A stretch of DNA of 64,000 nucleotides from Pseudomonas citri. GTDB taxonomy: Bacteria > Pseudomonadota > Gammaproteobacteria > Pseudomonadales > Pseudomonadaceae. The notes beneath the pieces were generated by a model, which had not been told where the DNA came from, made no database searches, and worked only from the letters and a program-made list of their open reading frames with translations. Below, one piece after another: positions 39,367 to 49,715 of this stretch; within the stretch, counting starts at the first letter, position 1; the number at the start of each line of letters is the position of its first letter. The position numbers and the translations under genes are program-made. The stretch lies in contig NZ_JAODAB010000010.1 in assembly GCF_025336485.1 (NCBI RefSeq), positions 62,001-126,000 on the forward strand, given 5' to 3'.

Positions 39367-40511
39367 GGGCGTGTGTCCAGGACGTTTTCAATGGTGTCGA
39401 CCACGCGGTGCACGTCGGCGACGGTCATGTCGGGGAACAGCGGAATGGAGCACAGGCGCGCTGAATTCCATTCGGTGTTGGGCAGGTAGAGGTTGGGAAA
39501 ACGCTGGCGGTAGTAGGTGTGCAGGTGTGTGGCGATGAAATGAATGCCGGTGCCGATATTCTGCTCCTGCAGGCCTTTCATGAAGGCTTCGCGGTCCAGT
39601 CCGCAGCGCTCGGCATCGATGCGCAAGACGAAGAGGTGCCAGGCATGTTGCTGCGGGTAGGTCGGGATCGCCAGCGGTTGCACCGCGGAGCCTTCCAACC
39701 GTTGCAAGTACACCTTGGCCAGTTCGGTACGCTTGGCGTTGATCTCTTCCAGCCGCGCCAGTTGCACCAGGGCGATGGCGGCGTTGATGTCGGCCAGGTT
39801 GTATTTGAAACCCGGCTCCATTACCTGGGCCTGGGGCTTGCGGCCATGGGTGAGGCGGTCGTAGGCATCGACGCCGAGGCCATGGAACTTGAGCGTGCGC
39901 ACCCGGGTCGCGAGCGCTTCGTCGTCGCTGACGAACATGGCGCCTTCTGCGCAGGTCATGTTCTTGATCGCGTGGAACGAGAAGATCGCCGTGCCCTTGG
40001 CCCCGACATGCCGGCCCTTGTAGTAGGTGCCGGCCGCATGGGCGGCGTCTTCGATCACCGGGATGCCATGTCGCTGCGCCAGCGCGTAAAGCGGATCGAG
40101 GTCGAACGCCGCGCCGGCGTAATGCACCGGAATGATCGCCTTGGTGCGCGGTGTGATCGCCGCTTCGATACTCGCCAGGTCACTCATCAAGGTGTGGCGG
40201 TCCACATCGACGAAGACCGGCGTGGCACCCAACAGGCAGATCATGTTGGCGGTGGACACCCAGGTCTGGGAGGGGGTGATCACTTCGTCACCCGGACCGA
40301 TGCCCAATGCCAATAGTGTGATGTGCATGCCACCAGTGGCCGAAGAAAGTGCAACCGCGTGGCGACAACCGACAAAGTTGGCGAACTGCTCTTCAAGTTG
40401 CTGGTTTTTCGGGCCGGTGGTGATCCATCCGGAACGCAATACTTGTTCTACGGCGGCAACTTCCTCCTCGCCAATACTGGGCCGGGAGAAGGGAAGGAAC
40501 GCTTGACTCAT
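39363..40511 (-). CDS. arnB: UDP-4-amino-4-deoxy-L-arabinose--oxoglutarate aminotransferase
   Basis: A 382-residue PLP-dependent DegT/DnrJ/EryC1 aminotransferase; the PLP lysine is in [12 protein letters not shown] near residue 182. It makes UDP-L-Ara4N. The ATG at 40511 has GAGGTG upstream. It is the first gene of an eight-gene operon, preceded by a long A+T-rich intergenic region where the regulation of the operon must lie. Confidence 0.94.
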   Translation of the reverse strand: MSQAFLPFSRPSIGEEEVAAVEQVLRSGWITTGPKNQQLEEQFANFVGCRHAVALSSATGGMHITLLALGIGPGDEVITPSQTWVSTANMICLLGATPVFVDVDRHTLMSDLASIEAAITPRTKAIIPVHYAGAAFDLDPLYALAQRHGIPVIEDAAHAAGTYYKGRHVGAKGTAIFSFHAIKNMTCAEGAMFVSDDEALATRVRTLKFHGLGVDAYDRLTHGRKPQAQVMEPGFKYNLADINAAIALVQLARLEEINAKRTELAKVYLQRLEGSAVQPLAIPTYPQQHAWHLFVLRIDAERCGLDREAFMKGLQEQNIGTGIHFIATHLHTYYRQRFPNLYLPNTEWNSARLCSIPLFPDMTVADVHRVVDTIENVLDTRP

Positions 40512-41159
40512 GGACACCTCGAAGATGAAAAGCCTGTAGCCAGGCAACAAGCATGGATCCAACGGCAGCGTAGACGACAAAAGAAAAGCTGCATCAAACA
40601 GTTAGCGTTGAAATGAACAGAACGGTGGATGTCTGGCGTCAAAAGTCGAGTAGGCAAACGCTTACACAAGGGCAGCGAAACGGCTGTGATCGAGTGAGAT
40701 TAGGCGCATTTTTTTGAAAGAAGTGTGAAAAAACGCTGGATAAAATATTTTTCACTAAACCAGGCGCGAGGCTTTTCGGTGGGGCGCTCACAGGAAAAAT
40801 GGCGAAATTCTTACAATAATAATTGATTCTGTATTACATGAGGTGGCCGCCTTTTTTGGGGCGACGTTGAAGGTGTAAAGTTCGAAGAAAGTACTTCCCA
40901 ATAAAAAATTTGTTGTTCTGGGCGCAACTTCAAGGGGGACGTAGTTGAGAGCTTTTCTCTGTTTGTCAGCGTCGCTCGGTGCGTCATCGTTCAATCATAA
41001 AACCGTCATTTGCATTTGATAAAAGGCCAGCAGGCGCGGGAGAAACCTGGGCCATCGATCAAGGTAACCTATGCAAGTGACGGTTTTTTGTAGCGGCCAT
41101 GGCGGTTTGCAGGCGAGCACTTGGCATGCCGTTGGGAAACAGGCCAAGGGCCCAGGCTT
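40512..41159. promoter_or_regulatory. Divergent control region of arn operon and second sugar cassette
   Basis: A 648-base gap, richer in A+T than its surroundings, between two divergent envelope-sugar operons. PhoP and PmrA commonly control arn genes, but I found no convincing box by eye. Short frames here, such as a 68-codon one on the minus strand, lack support. The 89-base palindrome at 40999-41087 lies in it. Confidence 0.5.
40999..41087. repeat. 89-base imperfect palindrome
   Basis: Outer 17-base arms (AAAACCGTCATTTGCAT and ATGCAAGTGACGGTTTT) match at 16 of 17 positions. Inside, TTGAT/ATCAA and GGCCAG/CTGGGCC could extend the stem to a short loop. On the plus strand it ends in TTTTTT, so it could be a terminator or a small structured RNA. 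Confidence 0.65.
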
Positions 41160-42131
41160 ATGAGAATCCTGGTCACCGGCGCCGCCGGTTTCATCGGGTT
41201 CCATACGGCCATGCGCCTTTGCCGCGATGGGCATCAGGTTGTCGGTGTCGACAATCTCAACGATTACTACAGCGTCGGGCTCAAGCAGGCTCGGCTCGCG
41301 CAACTGGCCGAATGGAGTAGTTTTCGCTTCCGCGCGTTGGACGTGGCCGACAAACCGGCGCTGCTGGCGTTGTTTGCCGAGCACGCGTTCGAGCAGGTGA
41401 TCCACCTGGCGGCACAGGCCGGTGTGCGCTATTCCATCGACCATCCGGACATCTATGCGCAAAGCAATCTGGTGGGTTTTCTCAACCTGCTGGAGGCCTG
41501 CCGCGCCCAACGCCCGGCGCACCTGATCTACGCTTCGAGCAGCTCGGTGTACGGCTTGAACCAGCGCTTGCCGTATGCCACCAACGACCCCGTCGACCAG
41601 CCGGTGTCGTTCTATGCAGCGACCAAGCGCGCCAATGAGCTGATGGCCCACGCGTATTCGCATCTGTACGGCATTCCCACCACCGGCCTGCGTTTTTTCA
41701 CCGTGTATGGGCCGTGGGGAAGGCCCGACATGGCGCCGTTCAAGTTCACTGAAGCCATCCTCGAGGGACGCACCATCGACGTCTACAACGAGGGGGCGAT
41801 GTCCCGCGACTTCACTTATATCGACGACATCGTCGAAGGGCTCGTGCGGTTGCTGCCGTTGCCACCAACCGATGAAACCGGCGTGCCGTACAAGGTCTAC
41901 AACATCGGTCGGGGTGCACCGGTCAACCTGCTGCAGTTTATCGAGCACCTCGAAGAGGCGCTGGGCATCCGCGCGCGCAAGAACTTCTTGCCGTTGCAGT
42001 CGGGCGATGTGGTCGACACCTGGGCCGACACCCATGAGCTGGAGGCTCGCGTCGGGTTTTGCCCGCAGGTTTCGATCGCCAGCGGTGTGCAGTCGTTCGT
42101 CGACTGGTACCGCCACTACTACCGCGTCTAA
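41160..42131 (+). CDS. UDP-glucuronate 4-epimerase-like SDR enzyme
   Basis: A 323-residue extended SDR epimerase: GAAGFIGFH at residues 8-15, ASSSSVYG at 125-132 and the catalytic Tyr152-x3-Lys156. The DNLNDYYSVGLKQARL segment and FFTVYGPWGRPDMA are typical of UDP-glucuronate 4-epimerases (CapI/GAE group), which make UDP-galacturonate. It would use the UDP-glucuronate made by Ugd. First gene of a four-gene operon divergent from arn. Confidence 0.8.
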   Translation: MRILVTGAAGFIGFHTAMRLCRDGHQVVGVDNLNDYYSVGLKQARLAQLAEWSSFRFRALDVADKPALLALFAEHAFEQVIHLAAQAGVRYSIDHPDIYAQSNLVGFLNLLEACRAQRPAHLIYASSSSVYGLNQRLPYATNDPVDQPVSFYAATKRANELMAHAYSHLYGIPTTGLRFFTVYGPWGRPDMAPFKFTEAILEGRTIDVYNEGAMSRDFTYIDDIVEGLVRLLPLPPTDETGVPYKVYNIGRGAPVNLLQFIEHLEEALGIRARKNFLPLQSGDVVDTWADTHELEARVGFCPQVSIASGVQSFVDWYRHYYRV

Positions 42132-42149
42132 TTCATTTCTTGGAGCCTC

Positions 42150-42893
42150 ATGCATAGCCCCCTTTACGTGTCGGTCCTGATTCCGGCAAAAAACGAAGCA
42201 GGCAACCTGGTCCCACTGTTGGAAGAAGTGCGTGCCGCACTGGCCGACGAGGCGTTTGAAGTCATCGTGGTCGACGATGGCAGTACCGACGCCACCGCCG
42301 CGCAATTGCGAGCGCTACAAGGCGCTGGCTACCGCCAATTACGCGTGCTCAGCCACGCCCGTTCCCTGGGGCAGAGCACATCGATTCACCACGCCGCCGA
42401 AGTGGCGCATGGGCATTGGTTGGCGACCCTCGATGGCGATGGCCAGAACGATCCGGCCGACTTGCCCAAGATGCTCGACCTGGTGCGCGGTTCCGAGGGC
42501 CAGCCCGGCGGCGTCAAGCTGGTGGCGGGGCACCGGGTCAACCGCCGCGACACGGCGAGCAAGCGCTGGGCCTCGCGATTCGCCAACAAACTGCGCGCCA
42601 GCCTGCTCAAGGACCAGACGCCCGATACCGGCTGCGGCATCAAGTTGATCGAGCGCGAGGCGTTCCTGCGCCTGCCGTATTTCGATCACATGCACCGTTT
42701 CATTCCCGCGCTGATCCGCCGGCACAACGGCCGGATGCTGGTGCAACCGGTCAATCATCGCGAGCGCGGGGCCGGGGTTTCCAACTATGGCAACTTCGAC
42801 CGGGCCCTGGTGGGCATCGTCGATCTGTTCGGGGTGTGGTGGCTGATAAGACGCACGCGCCTGGACGTCACCGCACAAGAAATCGAGGTCTGA
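42150..42893 (+). CDS. GT2 polyprenyl-phosphate glycosyltransferase (DPM1-like)
   Basis: A 247-residue glycosyltransferase with VSVLIPAKNEAGNLVPLLEE near the start, VVDDGST near 45 and DGDGQNDPADLP near 95. Unlike ArnC it has no C-terminal membrane helices. It likely loads a uronic acid onto undecaprenyl phosphate, working with the small membrane protein encoded one base after its stop. Confidence 0.82.
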   Translation: MHSPLYVSVLIPAKNEAGNLVPLLEEVRAALADEAFEVIVVDDGSTDATAAQLRALQGAGYRQLRVLSHARSLGQSTSIHHAAEVAHGHWLATLDGDGQNDPADLPKMLDLVRGSEGQPGGVKLVAGHRVNRRDTASKRWASRFANKLRASLLKDQTPDTGCGIKLIEREAFLRLPYFDHMHRFIPALIRRHNGRMLVQPVNHRERGAGVSNYGNFDRALVGIVDLFGVWWLIRRTRLDVTAQEIEV

Positions 42894-42894
42894 C

Positions 42895-43188
42895 ATGGGC
42901 AGAGAAACCTTGTGGCTGGCCGTGGGTTTCGGTGGCCAGTTGGCTTTTACCGGGCGTTTTGCCTTGCAATGGCTGTACAGCGAATACAAGAAGCGCAGCA
43001 TGATTCCCGTGGGCTTCTGGTACTTGAGTATCGTCGGCAGCGCGTTGCTGCTGGCCTATGCCATCTACCGTGAGGACCCGGTATTCATTGTCGGCCAGTC
43101 CTTCGGCTTCATCGTCTACCTGCGCAACTTGCAATTGATCGCCAAGCATCAGGCACAGGAAAACCGCGAACTGGCGAAGAAGGGCTGA
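42895..43188 (+). CDS. Lipid A biosynthesis N-terminal (LAB_N) domain membrane protein
   Basis: A 97-residue protein with about three hydrophobic helices. The GFGGQLAFTGRFALQWLYSE segment (residues about 11-30) is the LAB_N signature. Such proteins accompany soluble DPM1-like transferases and probably anchor them in the inner membrane. The gene starts two bases after the preceding stop. Confidence 0.82.
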   Translation: MGRETLWLAVGFGGQLAFTGRFALQWLYSEYKKRSMIPVGFWYLSIVGSALLLAYAIYREDPVFIVGQSFGFIVYLRNLQLIAKHQAQENRELAKKG

Positions 43189-43192
43189 ACCG

Positions 43193-44713
43193 GTGCGGCT
43201 ACGATTAGTTTCCTCGCGGCTAGAGCTGTGGGCCTTGGTGGCATTGGCGTTGATCATGGTGGGCGCCGGCCTGGGCTGGCGCCAGCCGTTGAATGTCGAT
43301 GAAGAGCGTTTCCTCGGCGTCGCCCTGGAAATGCTGCAGAACGGCGCATGGTTCATTCCCCATCGTGCCGGCGAAATCTACGCGGACAAACCGCCGCTGT
43401 TCATGTGGACGGTGGCGCTGTTCGTGCAACTGACCCACCTGCCCAAAGTGGCACTGTACCTGCCGGCGCTGCTGGCGGGAGCGGTGACCACGGCCTGCCT
43501 GTATGACCTGGGACGGCGCCTCTGGGGGCGACGCGTGGGGATGATCGCCGGGCTGTTGTTCCTGGCGACCTACCAGACCTACAGCATTTTGCGGACCGGG
43601 CAGATCGACGGTTTCCTGGCCCTTTGGACGGTCTTGGGCATCTATGGCCTGGGCCGGCACCTGCTGCTCGGTCCGGCCTGGCGCTGGTACTACATTGCCT
43701 GCGCGGCGATGGGCTTGGGCATCATCAGCAAGGGCGTGGGCTTTCTGCCGGCGTTGATGCTGATTCCCTACGCCTATGGGGTGCGCAAGGGCTGGAAAGG
43801 TCTCGTGCCCATGCCCGGCCAGGCTGGGAAATGGTGGCTGGGCCTGCTGGTGGCGCTGGGCGCCATTGCGCTGTGGCTGGGGCCGTTGCTGCTGATCGTG
43901 TGGCAGGGCAGTAGCGACAGCCTGGCGTATGCCCAGGAAATCCTGTTCAAGCAAACCGCTGGCCGATATGCCCATGCCTGGGAGCACCGCGAGCCCTTTT
44001 GGTACTTCCTGGTCCAGGTGATCCCCAAGTACTGGCTGCCGATGGTGTTCATGCTCCCGTGGCTGATACCGGCCTGGCGCAGGCAACTGGCCAAGCGCGA
44101 CGGTCGAGTGTTGGTCCTGCTCGCATGGGTGGTGTTGGTGCTGGTGTTCTTCAGCCTGAGCAGCGGCAAGCGCAAGCTGTACATTTTCCCGGCAGTGCCG
44201 GCGCTGGTGCTGGTGGTGGCGCCGCTTGTTCCGTGGCTGTTGCGGCGTTGGTTCAGCCAGCGTCCACGGGGCAGGGCGGCTTTCTCGCTGCTGGCGGCGG
44301 TGTGGTTGTGCGCCTGGTTCGTGCGCGGTTTCGTCGAGCCCCACAAGGAGGGCATCAACCCCCATGAAACACTGATGCAAGAGGTGGCACGGTTGACGGG
44401 CAATGCCGAGCTGGTATTGGTGGGTTGGCGTGAGGGGCATTGGTTGTTCGCCCGGCAGCCCATCGTGCATTTTGGCTTTTACAGCAAACAGTCCCTGGAG
44501 CAATCCGCCAGTTGGCTGCGCAGTCACCGGCAGGCCTATGCGCTGGTCCCCGCGCACGAGCTGGAGCGTTGCTACGACCTGCAAAAAGCCCGCCGCGTCG
44601 GCAATACCTCGCGGGCCGAATGGTTCCTGGTGGGGGCTGATGCGGATAACCAGCACTGCCAGCTGCCGGTGCCGGAGAAAGTGTATTCATTTGCCTGGAA
44701 GCAGCCTTTGTAG
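43193..44713 (+). CDS. ArnT/PMT-like lipid-linked sugar transferase
   Basis: A 506-residue integral-membrane transferase of the GT39/GT83 class. The first loop has NVDEERFLGVALEMLQNG (residues about 32-50) with the acidic pair in the place of the Asp-Glu of ArnT, followed by about eleven hydrophobic segments. It is expected to transfer a sugar from undecaprenyl phosphate to lipid A or core at the periplasmic face. Starts with GTG at 43193, four bases after the LAB_N stop, behind AAGGG. Confidence 0.82.
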   Translation: MRLRLVSSRLELWALVALALIMVGAGLGWRQPLNVDEERFLGVALEMLQNGAWFIPHRAGEIYADKPPLFMWTVALFVQLTHLPKVALYLPALLAGAVTTACLYDLGRRLWGRRVGMIAGLLFLATYQTYSILRTGQIDGFLALWTVLGIYGLGRHLLLGPAWRWYYIACAAMGLGIISKGVGFLPALMLIPYAYGVRKGWKGLVPMPGQAGKWWLGLLVALGAIALWLGPLLLIVWQGSSDSLAYAQEILFKQTAGRYAHAWEHREPFWYFLVQVIPKYWLPMVFMLPWLIPAWRRQLAKRDGRVLVLLAWVVLVLVFFSLSSGKRKLYIFPAVPALVLVVAPLVPWLLRRWFSQRPRGRAAFSLLAAVWLCAWFVRGFVEPHKEGINPHETLMQEVARLTGNAELVLVGWREGHWLFARQPIVHFGFYSKQSLEQSASWLRSHRQAYALVPAHELERCYDLQKARRVGNTSRAEWFLVGADADNQHCQLPVPEKVYSFAWKQPL

Positions 44714-44728
44714 CGCCTGAACCGCCGC

Positions 44729-44757
44729 TATCGCGAGCAGGCTTTGCTCCCACAGGG
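44729..44757. repeat. REP-like extragenic repeat
   Basis: TATCGCGAGCAGGCTTTGCT followed by CCCACAGGG; the same family as the copies at 50510-50583 and 59896-59922. Confidence 0.75.
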
Positions 44758-44919
44758 GATTTGTGTGGGGGCATTGCTGCCGACACCTTCCCCAAACCAT
44801 GGCCAAACCAGTCAAGCAACTTGATGGCTTTGACCATTGCCGCCACCCCCCTTCGGCGCGAGTATCTTCCCGCTGTTTACGGTTCCCCCACCAATAAAAA
44901 GTACAGAGGGATTCTGGTC

Positions 44920-46584
44920 ATGCGCGATTACTCGTCCGCCACGTCGCAGTTCGATTACCTGCACACCGTCAATACCGCGTTGCACGGCTCGCTCGAGGCG
45001 CTCAATGCCTGTGTCGAGTGCTGCGACCGGCACGCGTTGCCGGGGCGCATCGCCTTGTTCTGGGAGGGCCGCGACGGCAGTGATGCGACCTGGACGTACC
45101 GCGACCTGCAGGACAACGCCGCACGTTTCGCCAATTTCCTGCTGGCCCAAGGCGTGGGCAAGGGTGACAAGGTGGCCGGCCTGCTGCCGCGCACTGCCGA
45201 ACTGTTGATCGTGGTGCTCGCCACTTGGCGCATCGGCGCGGTGTACCAACCGTTGTTCACCGCCTTCGGCCCCAAGGCCATCGAACACCGTCTCGGCAAT
45301 TCGGGCGCGCGGGTGGTGGTCACCGACGCCATCAACCGTCCCAAGCTCGATGAAGTGTCTGGTTGCCCCACGGTCGTCACGGTCGGCGGCGAAAAAGGCC
45401 GGGGCATTGTCCGGGGCGACTACAGTTTCTGGGCCGAGGTGGCTAACCATTCCTGTCAGTGTGAGCCGGTGATGCTCACCGGCGAGGACCCGTTCCTGCT
45501 GATGTTCACCTCGGGCACCACGGGACCCGCCAAAGCGTTGTCGGTGCCGCTCAAGGCCATCGTGGCATTCCAGAGTTACACCCGCGACGCCGTCGACCTG
45601 CGCCCGGAAGACGCGTTCTGGAACGTCGCCGATCCGGGTTGGGCCTACGGCATCTACTTCGGCGTGACCGGTCCGCTGGCCATGGGGCATCCCATTACCT
45701 TCTACGATGGCCCGTTCACCCTGGAAAGCACCTGCCGGATCATCAACAAATACGGCATCACCAACCTGACCGGTTCGCCCACGGCCTATCGCCTGTTGAT
45801 CGCCGGAGGCGAGCAATTCGCCCGCTCGATCAAGGGCAAGCTGCGCATCGTCAGCAGCGCCGGCGAGCCGCTGAACCCGGAAGTGATCCGCTGGTTCGCC
45901 GACCACCTGGGCGTGGTGATCCACGACCATTACGGCCAGACCGAGCTGGGCATGGTGCTGTGCAATCACCATGGTCTGGAGCATCCGGTGCACCTGGGCG
46001 CGGCCGGTTTTGCCTCGCCGGGCCACCGGATCGTGGTGCTCGATGAAAATTATCGTGAACTGGGCGTGGGCCAGCCGGGCATCCTCGCCGTGGACCGCAG
46101 CCAGTCGCCCATGTGCTGGTTCGCCGGTTACGAGGGCGGGCCGACCAAGGCCTTTGTCGGCGACTATTATCTGAGTGGCGATACCGTGGAGTTCAACCCC
46201 GACGGCAGCATCAGTTTCGTCGGCCGCAGCGACGATGTGATCACCACTTCGGGCTACCGTGTCGGTCCGTTCGACGTGGAAAGCGCATTGATCGAACACC
46301 CGGCGGTGGTGGAGGCCGCCGTGATTGGCAAGCCGGATCCGGAGCGTACCGAGCTGGTGAAAGCCTTCGTCGTGCTCAGCGCCCAATACCGCGCCGCGCC
46401 AGAACTGGCCGAAGAATTGCGCCAGCACGTGCGCAAGCGCCTGGCCGCCCATGCGTATCCCCGTGAGATCGAATTTGTCACCGATTTGCCGAAAACCCCA
46501 AGCGGCAAATTGCAGCGCTTTATCTTGCGCAACCAGGAAATCGCCAAAGCCCAAGAAGCGATGGCGCACAACGTTTCAGCTTGA
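44920..46584 (+). CDS. Acyl-CoA synthetase (AMP-binding)
   Basis: A 554-residue adenylate-forming ligase: P-loop [13 protein letters not shown] near residue 193, [10 protein letters not shown] near 345 and the C-terminal catalytic Lys in [11 protein letters not shown] near 530. It activates a short or branched carboxylic acid to its CoA ester. The following genes make up a set with the same order as the P. putida cluster around fadAx used for isoleucine-type acids. The ATG at 44920 has GAGGG upstream. Confidence 0.85.
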   Translation: MRDYSSATSQFDYLHTVNTALHGSLEALNACVECCDRHALPGRIALFWEGRDGSDATWTYRDLQDNAARFANFLLAQGVGKGDKVAGLLPRTAELLIVVLATWRIGAVYQPLFTAFGPKAIEHRLGNSGARVVVTDAINRPKLDEVSGCPTVVTVGGEKGRGIVRGDYSFWAEVANHSCQCEPVMLTGEDPFLLMFTSGTTGPAKALSVPLKAIVAFQSYTRDAVDLRPEDAFWNVADPGWAYGIYFGVTGPLAMGHPITFYDGPFTLESTCRIINKYGITNLTGSPTAYRLLIAGGEQFARSIKGKLRIVSSAGEPLNPEVIRWFADHLGVVIHDHYGQTELGMVLCNHHGLEHPVHLGAAGFASPGHRIVVLDENYRELGVGQPGILAVDRSQSPMCWFAGYEGGPTKAFVGDYYLSGDTVEFNPDGSISFVGRSDDVITTSGYRVGPFDVESALIEHPAVVEAAVIGKPDPERTELVKAFVVLSAQYRAAPELAEELRQHVRKRLAAHAYPREIEFVTDLPKTPSGKLQRFILRNQEIAKAQEAMAHNVSA

Positions 46585-46597
46585 ATCCAAGGAAACC

Positions 46598-47362
46598 ATG
46601 ATGCAGATCGACAACAAGATTTTCCTCGTCAGCGGCGGTGCTTCCGGCCTTGGCGCGGCCACTGGCGAAATGCTGGTCAAGGCCGGCGCCAAGGTGATGC
46701 TGGTGGACCTCAACGCCGAGGCGGTGGCTGCCCAGGCGCAAAAGCTCGGCTGCCAGAGTGTGGTGGCGGACATCAGCGACGAGGCCGCGGCTGAAGCGGC
46801 GGTCAAGGCCACCGTCACGGCTTTCGGCGGTCTGAATGGCCTGGTCAATTGCGCCGGTATCGTGCGCGGCGAGAAAGTCCTCGGTAAGAACGGCCCCCAC
46901 GCGCTGGCGAGTTTCAGCCAGGTGATCAACGTCAACCTGATCGGCAGCTTCAACCTGCTGCGCCTGGCTGCCGCAGCCATGGCCGAAACCGAGGCGGACG
47001 CCGACGGTGAGCGCGGGGTGATCATCAACACCGCGTCGGTGGCGGCCTTTGACGGGCAGATCGGACAGGCGGCTTATGCGGCTTCCAAAGGTGCCATCGC
47101 CAGCTTGACCTTGCCGGCCGCTCGCGAGCTGGCGCGCTTCGGCATCCGCGTCATGACCATCGCCCCGGGCATTTTCGAAACCCCGATGATGGCCGGCATG
47201 ATCCCGGAAGTACGCGATTCCCTGGCCGCCGGCGTGCCGTTCCCGCCACGCCTGGGCAAACCCAGCGAGTATGCGGCGCTGGCCAGGCATATCATTGAGA
47301 ACAGCATGCTCAACGGCGAGGTGATCCGTCTCGACGGCGCCTTGCGCATGGCCGCCAAATAA
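46598..47362 (+). CDS. SDR 3-hydroxyacyl-CoA dehydrogenase (HSD17B10-like)
   Basis: A 254-residue short-chain dehydrogenase: [15 protein letters not shown] near residue 11, NCAGI near 85 and the catalytic [11 protein letters not shown]yr/Lys near 163. It resembles type II 3-hydroxyacyl-CoA dehydrogenases that oxidise 2-methyl-3-hydroxybutyryl-CoA in isoleucine breakdown. AAGGAAACC precedes tandem ATGs at 46598 and 46601. Second gene of the operon. Confidence 0.85.
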   Translation: MMQIDNKIFLVSGGASGLGAATGEMLVKAGAKVMLVDLNAEAVAAQAQKLGCQSVVADISDEAAAEAAVKATVTAFGGLNGLVNCAGIVRGEKVLGKNGPHALASFSQVINVNLIGSFNLLRLAAAAMAETEADADGERGVIINTASVAAFDGQIGQAAYAASKGAIASLTLPAARELARFGIRVMTIAPGIFETPMMAGMIPEVRDSLAAGVPFPPRLGKPSEYAALARHIIENSMLNGEVIRLDGALRMAAK

Positions 47363-47374
47363 CCAGGAGGATTC

Positions 47375-48565
47375 ATGATGTCCAACGATCCTATCGTCAT
47401 CGTCAGTGCCGTCCGCACCCCCATGGGTGGTTTCCAGGGCGAACTGAAAAGCCTCAGCGCGCCGCAGTTGGGTGCCGCCGCCATCAAGGCGGCTGTAGAA
47501 CGTGCCGGCATTGCGCCTGATGCGGTCGAAGAGGTGCTGTTCGGTTGCGTACTCGCCGCCGGCCAGGGCCAGGCGCCGGCGCGTCAGGCCGCGCTGGGGG
47601 CGGGGCTCGAAAAGTCGACCCGCTGCACCACGCTCAACAAGATGTGCGGCTCGGGCATGGAGGCAACGATCCTCGCCCATGACATGCTCATCGCCGGCAG
47701 CGCCGAGGTGGTGGTGGCCGGCGGCATGGAGAGCATGTCCAATGCGCCGTATCTGCTCGACCGTGCCCGCAGCGGCTACCGGATGGGTCATGGCCGGGTG
47801 CTCGATCACATGTTCCTCGACGGCCTGGAAGACGCCTACGACAAAGGCCGCCTGATGGGCACCTTCGCCGAAGATTGCGCCGAAGCCAACGGTTTCAGCC
47901 GCGAGGCCCAGGACGCCTTCGCCATTGCCTCCACCACCCGCGCCCAGCAGGCCATCGAAGAGGGCAGTTTCGACGCCGAGATCGTGCCGTTGCAGGTCAT
48001 GGTCGGCAAGGAGCAAGTGACCATTCGCCACGACGAGCAACCGCCGAAGGCACGGATCGACAAGATTGCTTCTCTTAAACCGGCGTTCCGCGAGGGTGGC
48101 ACCGTAACGGCGGCCAACTCCAGTTCCATCTCCGACGGCGCCGCTGCGCTGGTGCTGATGCGCCAGAGCCAAGCGACCCAACGGGGCTTGAAGCCCTTGG
48201 CGGTGATCCACGGTCACGCGGCATTTGCCGACACGCCGAGCCTGTTTCCCACGGCCCCCATTGGCGCGGTGAAAAAACTGATGAGCAAGACCGGCTGGTC
48301 GCTGGAGGACGTTGATCTGTTCGAAGTCAACGAAGCGTTCGCCGTGGTGAGCCTGGTGACCATGGACAAGCTGGAAATCCCCCACGCCAAGGTCAACATT
48401 CACGGCGGTGCCTGCGCACTGGGCCACCCGATTGGTGCCTCGGGCGCACGGATCCTCGTGACATTGCTCTCGGCCTTGCGCCAGAAAGGTCTCAAGCACG
48501 GCGTCGCGGCGATCTGCATCGGCGGCGGCGAAGCCACGGCCATGGCCGTCGAATGCCTGTATTAA
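47375..48565 (+). CDS. Acetyl-CoA C-acyltransferase (thiolase)
   Basis: A 396-residue thiolase. The active-site Cys is in NKMCGSGMEA near residue 91, and the C-terminal HPIGASGARILVTLL and CIGGGEATAM motifs are intact. It would cleave 2-methylacetoacetyl-CoA or similar 3-ketoacyl-CoA. AGGAGG precedes the ATG. It occupies the fadAx position of the P. putida cluster. Confidence 0.88.
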   Translation: MMSNDPIVIVSAVRTPMGGFQGELKSLSAPQLGAAAIKAAVERAGIAPDAVEEVLFGCVLAAGQGQAPARQAALGAGLEKSTRCTTLNKMCGSGMEATILAHDMLIAGSAEVVVAGGMESMSNAPYLLDRARSGYRMGHGRVLDHMFLDGLEDAYDKGRLMGTFAEDCAEANGFSREAQDAFAIASTTRAQQAIEEGSFDAEIVPLQVMVGKEQVTIRHDEQPPKARIDKIASLKPAFREGGTVTAANSSSISDGAAALVLMRQSQATQRGLKPLAVIHGHAAFADTPSLFPTAPIGAVKKLMSKTGWSLEDVDLFEVNEAFAVVSLVTMDKLEIPHAKVNIHGGACALGHPIGASGARILVTLLSALRQKGLKHGVAAICIGGGEATAMAVECLY

Positions 48566-48574
48566 GGAATCACC

Positions 48575-49702
48575 ATGCTCCCGACTGAAGAACAGACCCA
48601 AATCAGCGACGTCGCCCGACAGTTCGCCCAGGAACGTCTGAAACCGTTCGCTGCCGAGTGGGACCGTGAGCACCGCTTCCCCAAGGAGGCCATTGGTGAA
48701 ATGGCCGAACTGGGCTTCTTCGGCATGCTCGTGCCGGAGCAATGGGGCGGTTGCGACACCGGTTACCTGACGTACGCCATGGCCCTGGAGGAAATCGCCG
48801 CCGGTGACGGCGCGTGCTCGACCATCATGAGCGTGCACAACTCGGTGGGTTGCGTGCCGATCCTCAAATTCGGCAACGACGACCAAAAAGCCAGGTTCCT
48901 CACCCCCCTGGCCAGCGGTGCCATGCTCGGCGCCTTCGCCCTGACCGAGCCACAGGCCGGTTCGGACGCCAGCAGCCTGAAGACCCGGGCACGGCGCGAG
49001 GGCGATCATTACGTGCTCAACGGCAGCAAGCAGTTCATCACTTCGGGGCAGAACGCCGGGGTGGTGATCGTGTTTGCGGTGACTGACCCGAGCGCGGGCA
49101 AGCGCGGTATCAGTGCCTTCATCGTGCCCACCGATTCACCGGGCTACAGCGTCGCGCGGGTCGAGGACAAACTCGGCCAGCACGCCTCCGATACCTGCCA
49201 GATCCTCTTCGAGGATGTGAAGGTGCCGGTGGGCAATCGCCTGGGAGAAGAGGGCGAAGGCTACAAGATCGCCCTGGCGAACCTGGAAGGTGGCCGGGTC
49301 GGCATCGCTGCGCAGTCGGTGGGCATGGCCCGCGCCGCGTTCGAAGCGGCGCGCGATTACGCCCGCGAGCGGCAGAGCTTCGGCAAACCGATCATCGAGC
49401 ACCAGGCCGTGGCGTTCCGCCTGGCGGACATGGCGACCCAGATCGCCGTGGCACGGCAGATGGTCCATTACGCTGCTGCCTTGCGCGACAACGGCCAGCC
49501 GGCGTTGGTGGAGGCGTCCATGGCCAAGCTGTTCGCCTCGGAAATGGCCGAGAAAGTCTGCTCCATGGCGTTGCAAACCCTGGGCGGTTACGGTTACCTC
49601 AACGACTTCCCGCTGGAGCGCATTTATCGCGACGTGCGGGTGTGCCAGATCTACGAAGGCACCAGCGACATTCAGCGCATGGTCATTTCGCGCAATCTTT
49701 GA
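48575..49702 (+). CDS. Acyl-CoA dehydrogenase (short/branched chain)
   Basis: A 375-residue FAD enzyme with the signatures [14 protein letters not shown] near 130 and [20 protein letters not shown] near 335; the catalytic Glu is in the final [12 protein letters not shown] segment. It introduces the alpha-beta double bond in 2-methylbutyryl-CoA or a short acyl-CoA. It lies nine bases after the thiolase gene. Confidence 0.88.
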   Translation: MLPTEEQTQISDVARQFAQERLKPFAAEWDREHRFPKEAIGEMAELGFFGMLVPEQWGGCDTGYLTYAMALEEIAAGDGACSTIMSVHNSVGCVPILKFGNDDQKARFLTPLASGAMLGAFALTEPQAGSDASSLKTRARREGDHYVLNGSKQFITSGQNAGVVIVFAVTDPSAGKRGISAFIVPTDSPGYSVARVEDKLGQHASDTCQILFEDVKVPVGNRLGEEGEGYKIALANLEGGRVGIAAQSVGMARAAFEAARDYARERQSFGKPIIEHQAVAFRLADMATQIAVARQMVHYAAALRDNGQPALVEASMAKLFASEMAEKVCSMALQTLGGYGYLNDFPLERIYRDVRVCQIYEGTSDIQRMVISRNL

Positions 49703-49715
49703 ACAGGAGTCCTGC

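Noticed and set aside
40788..40994. A 68-codon minus-strand frame upstream of arnB
   Set aside because: No ribosome site and no recognisable sequence; it lies in A+T-rich control DNA.
46520..49009. An 829-codon minus-strand frame opposite SDR, thiolase and dehydrogenase
   Set aside because: Spans three real genes on the other strand and has no family signature.
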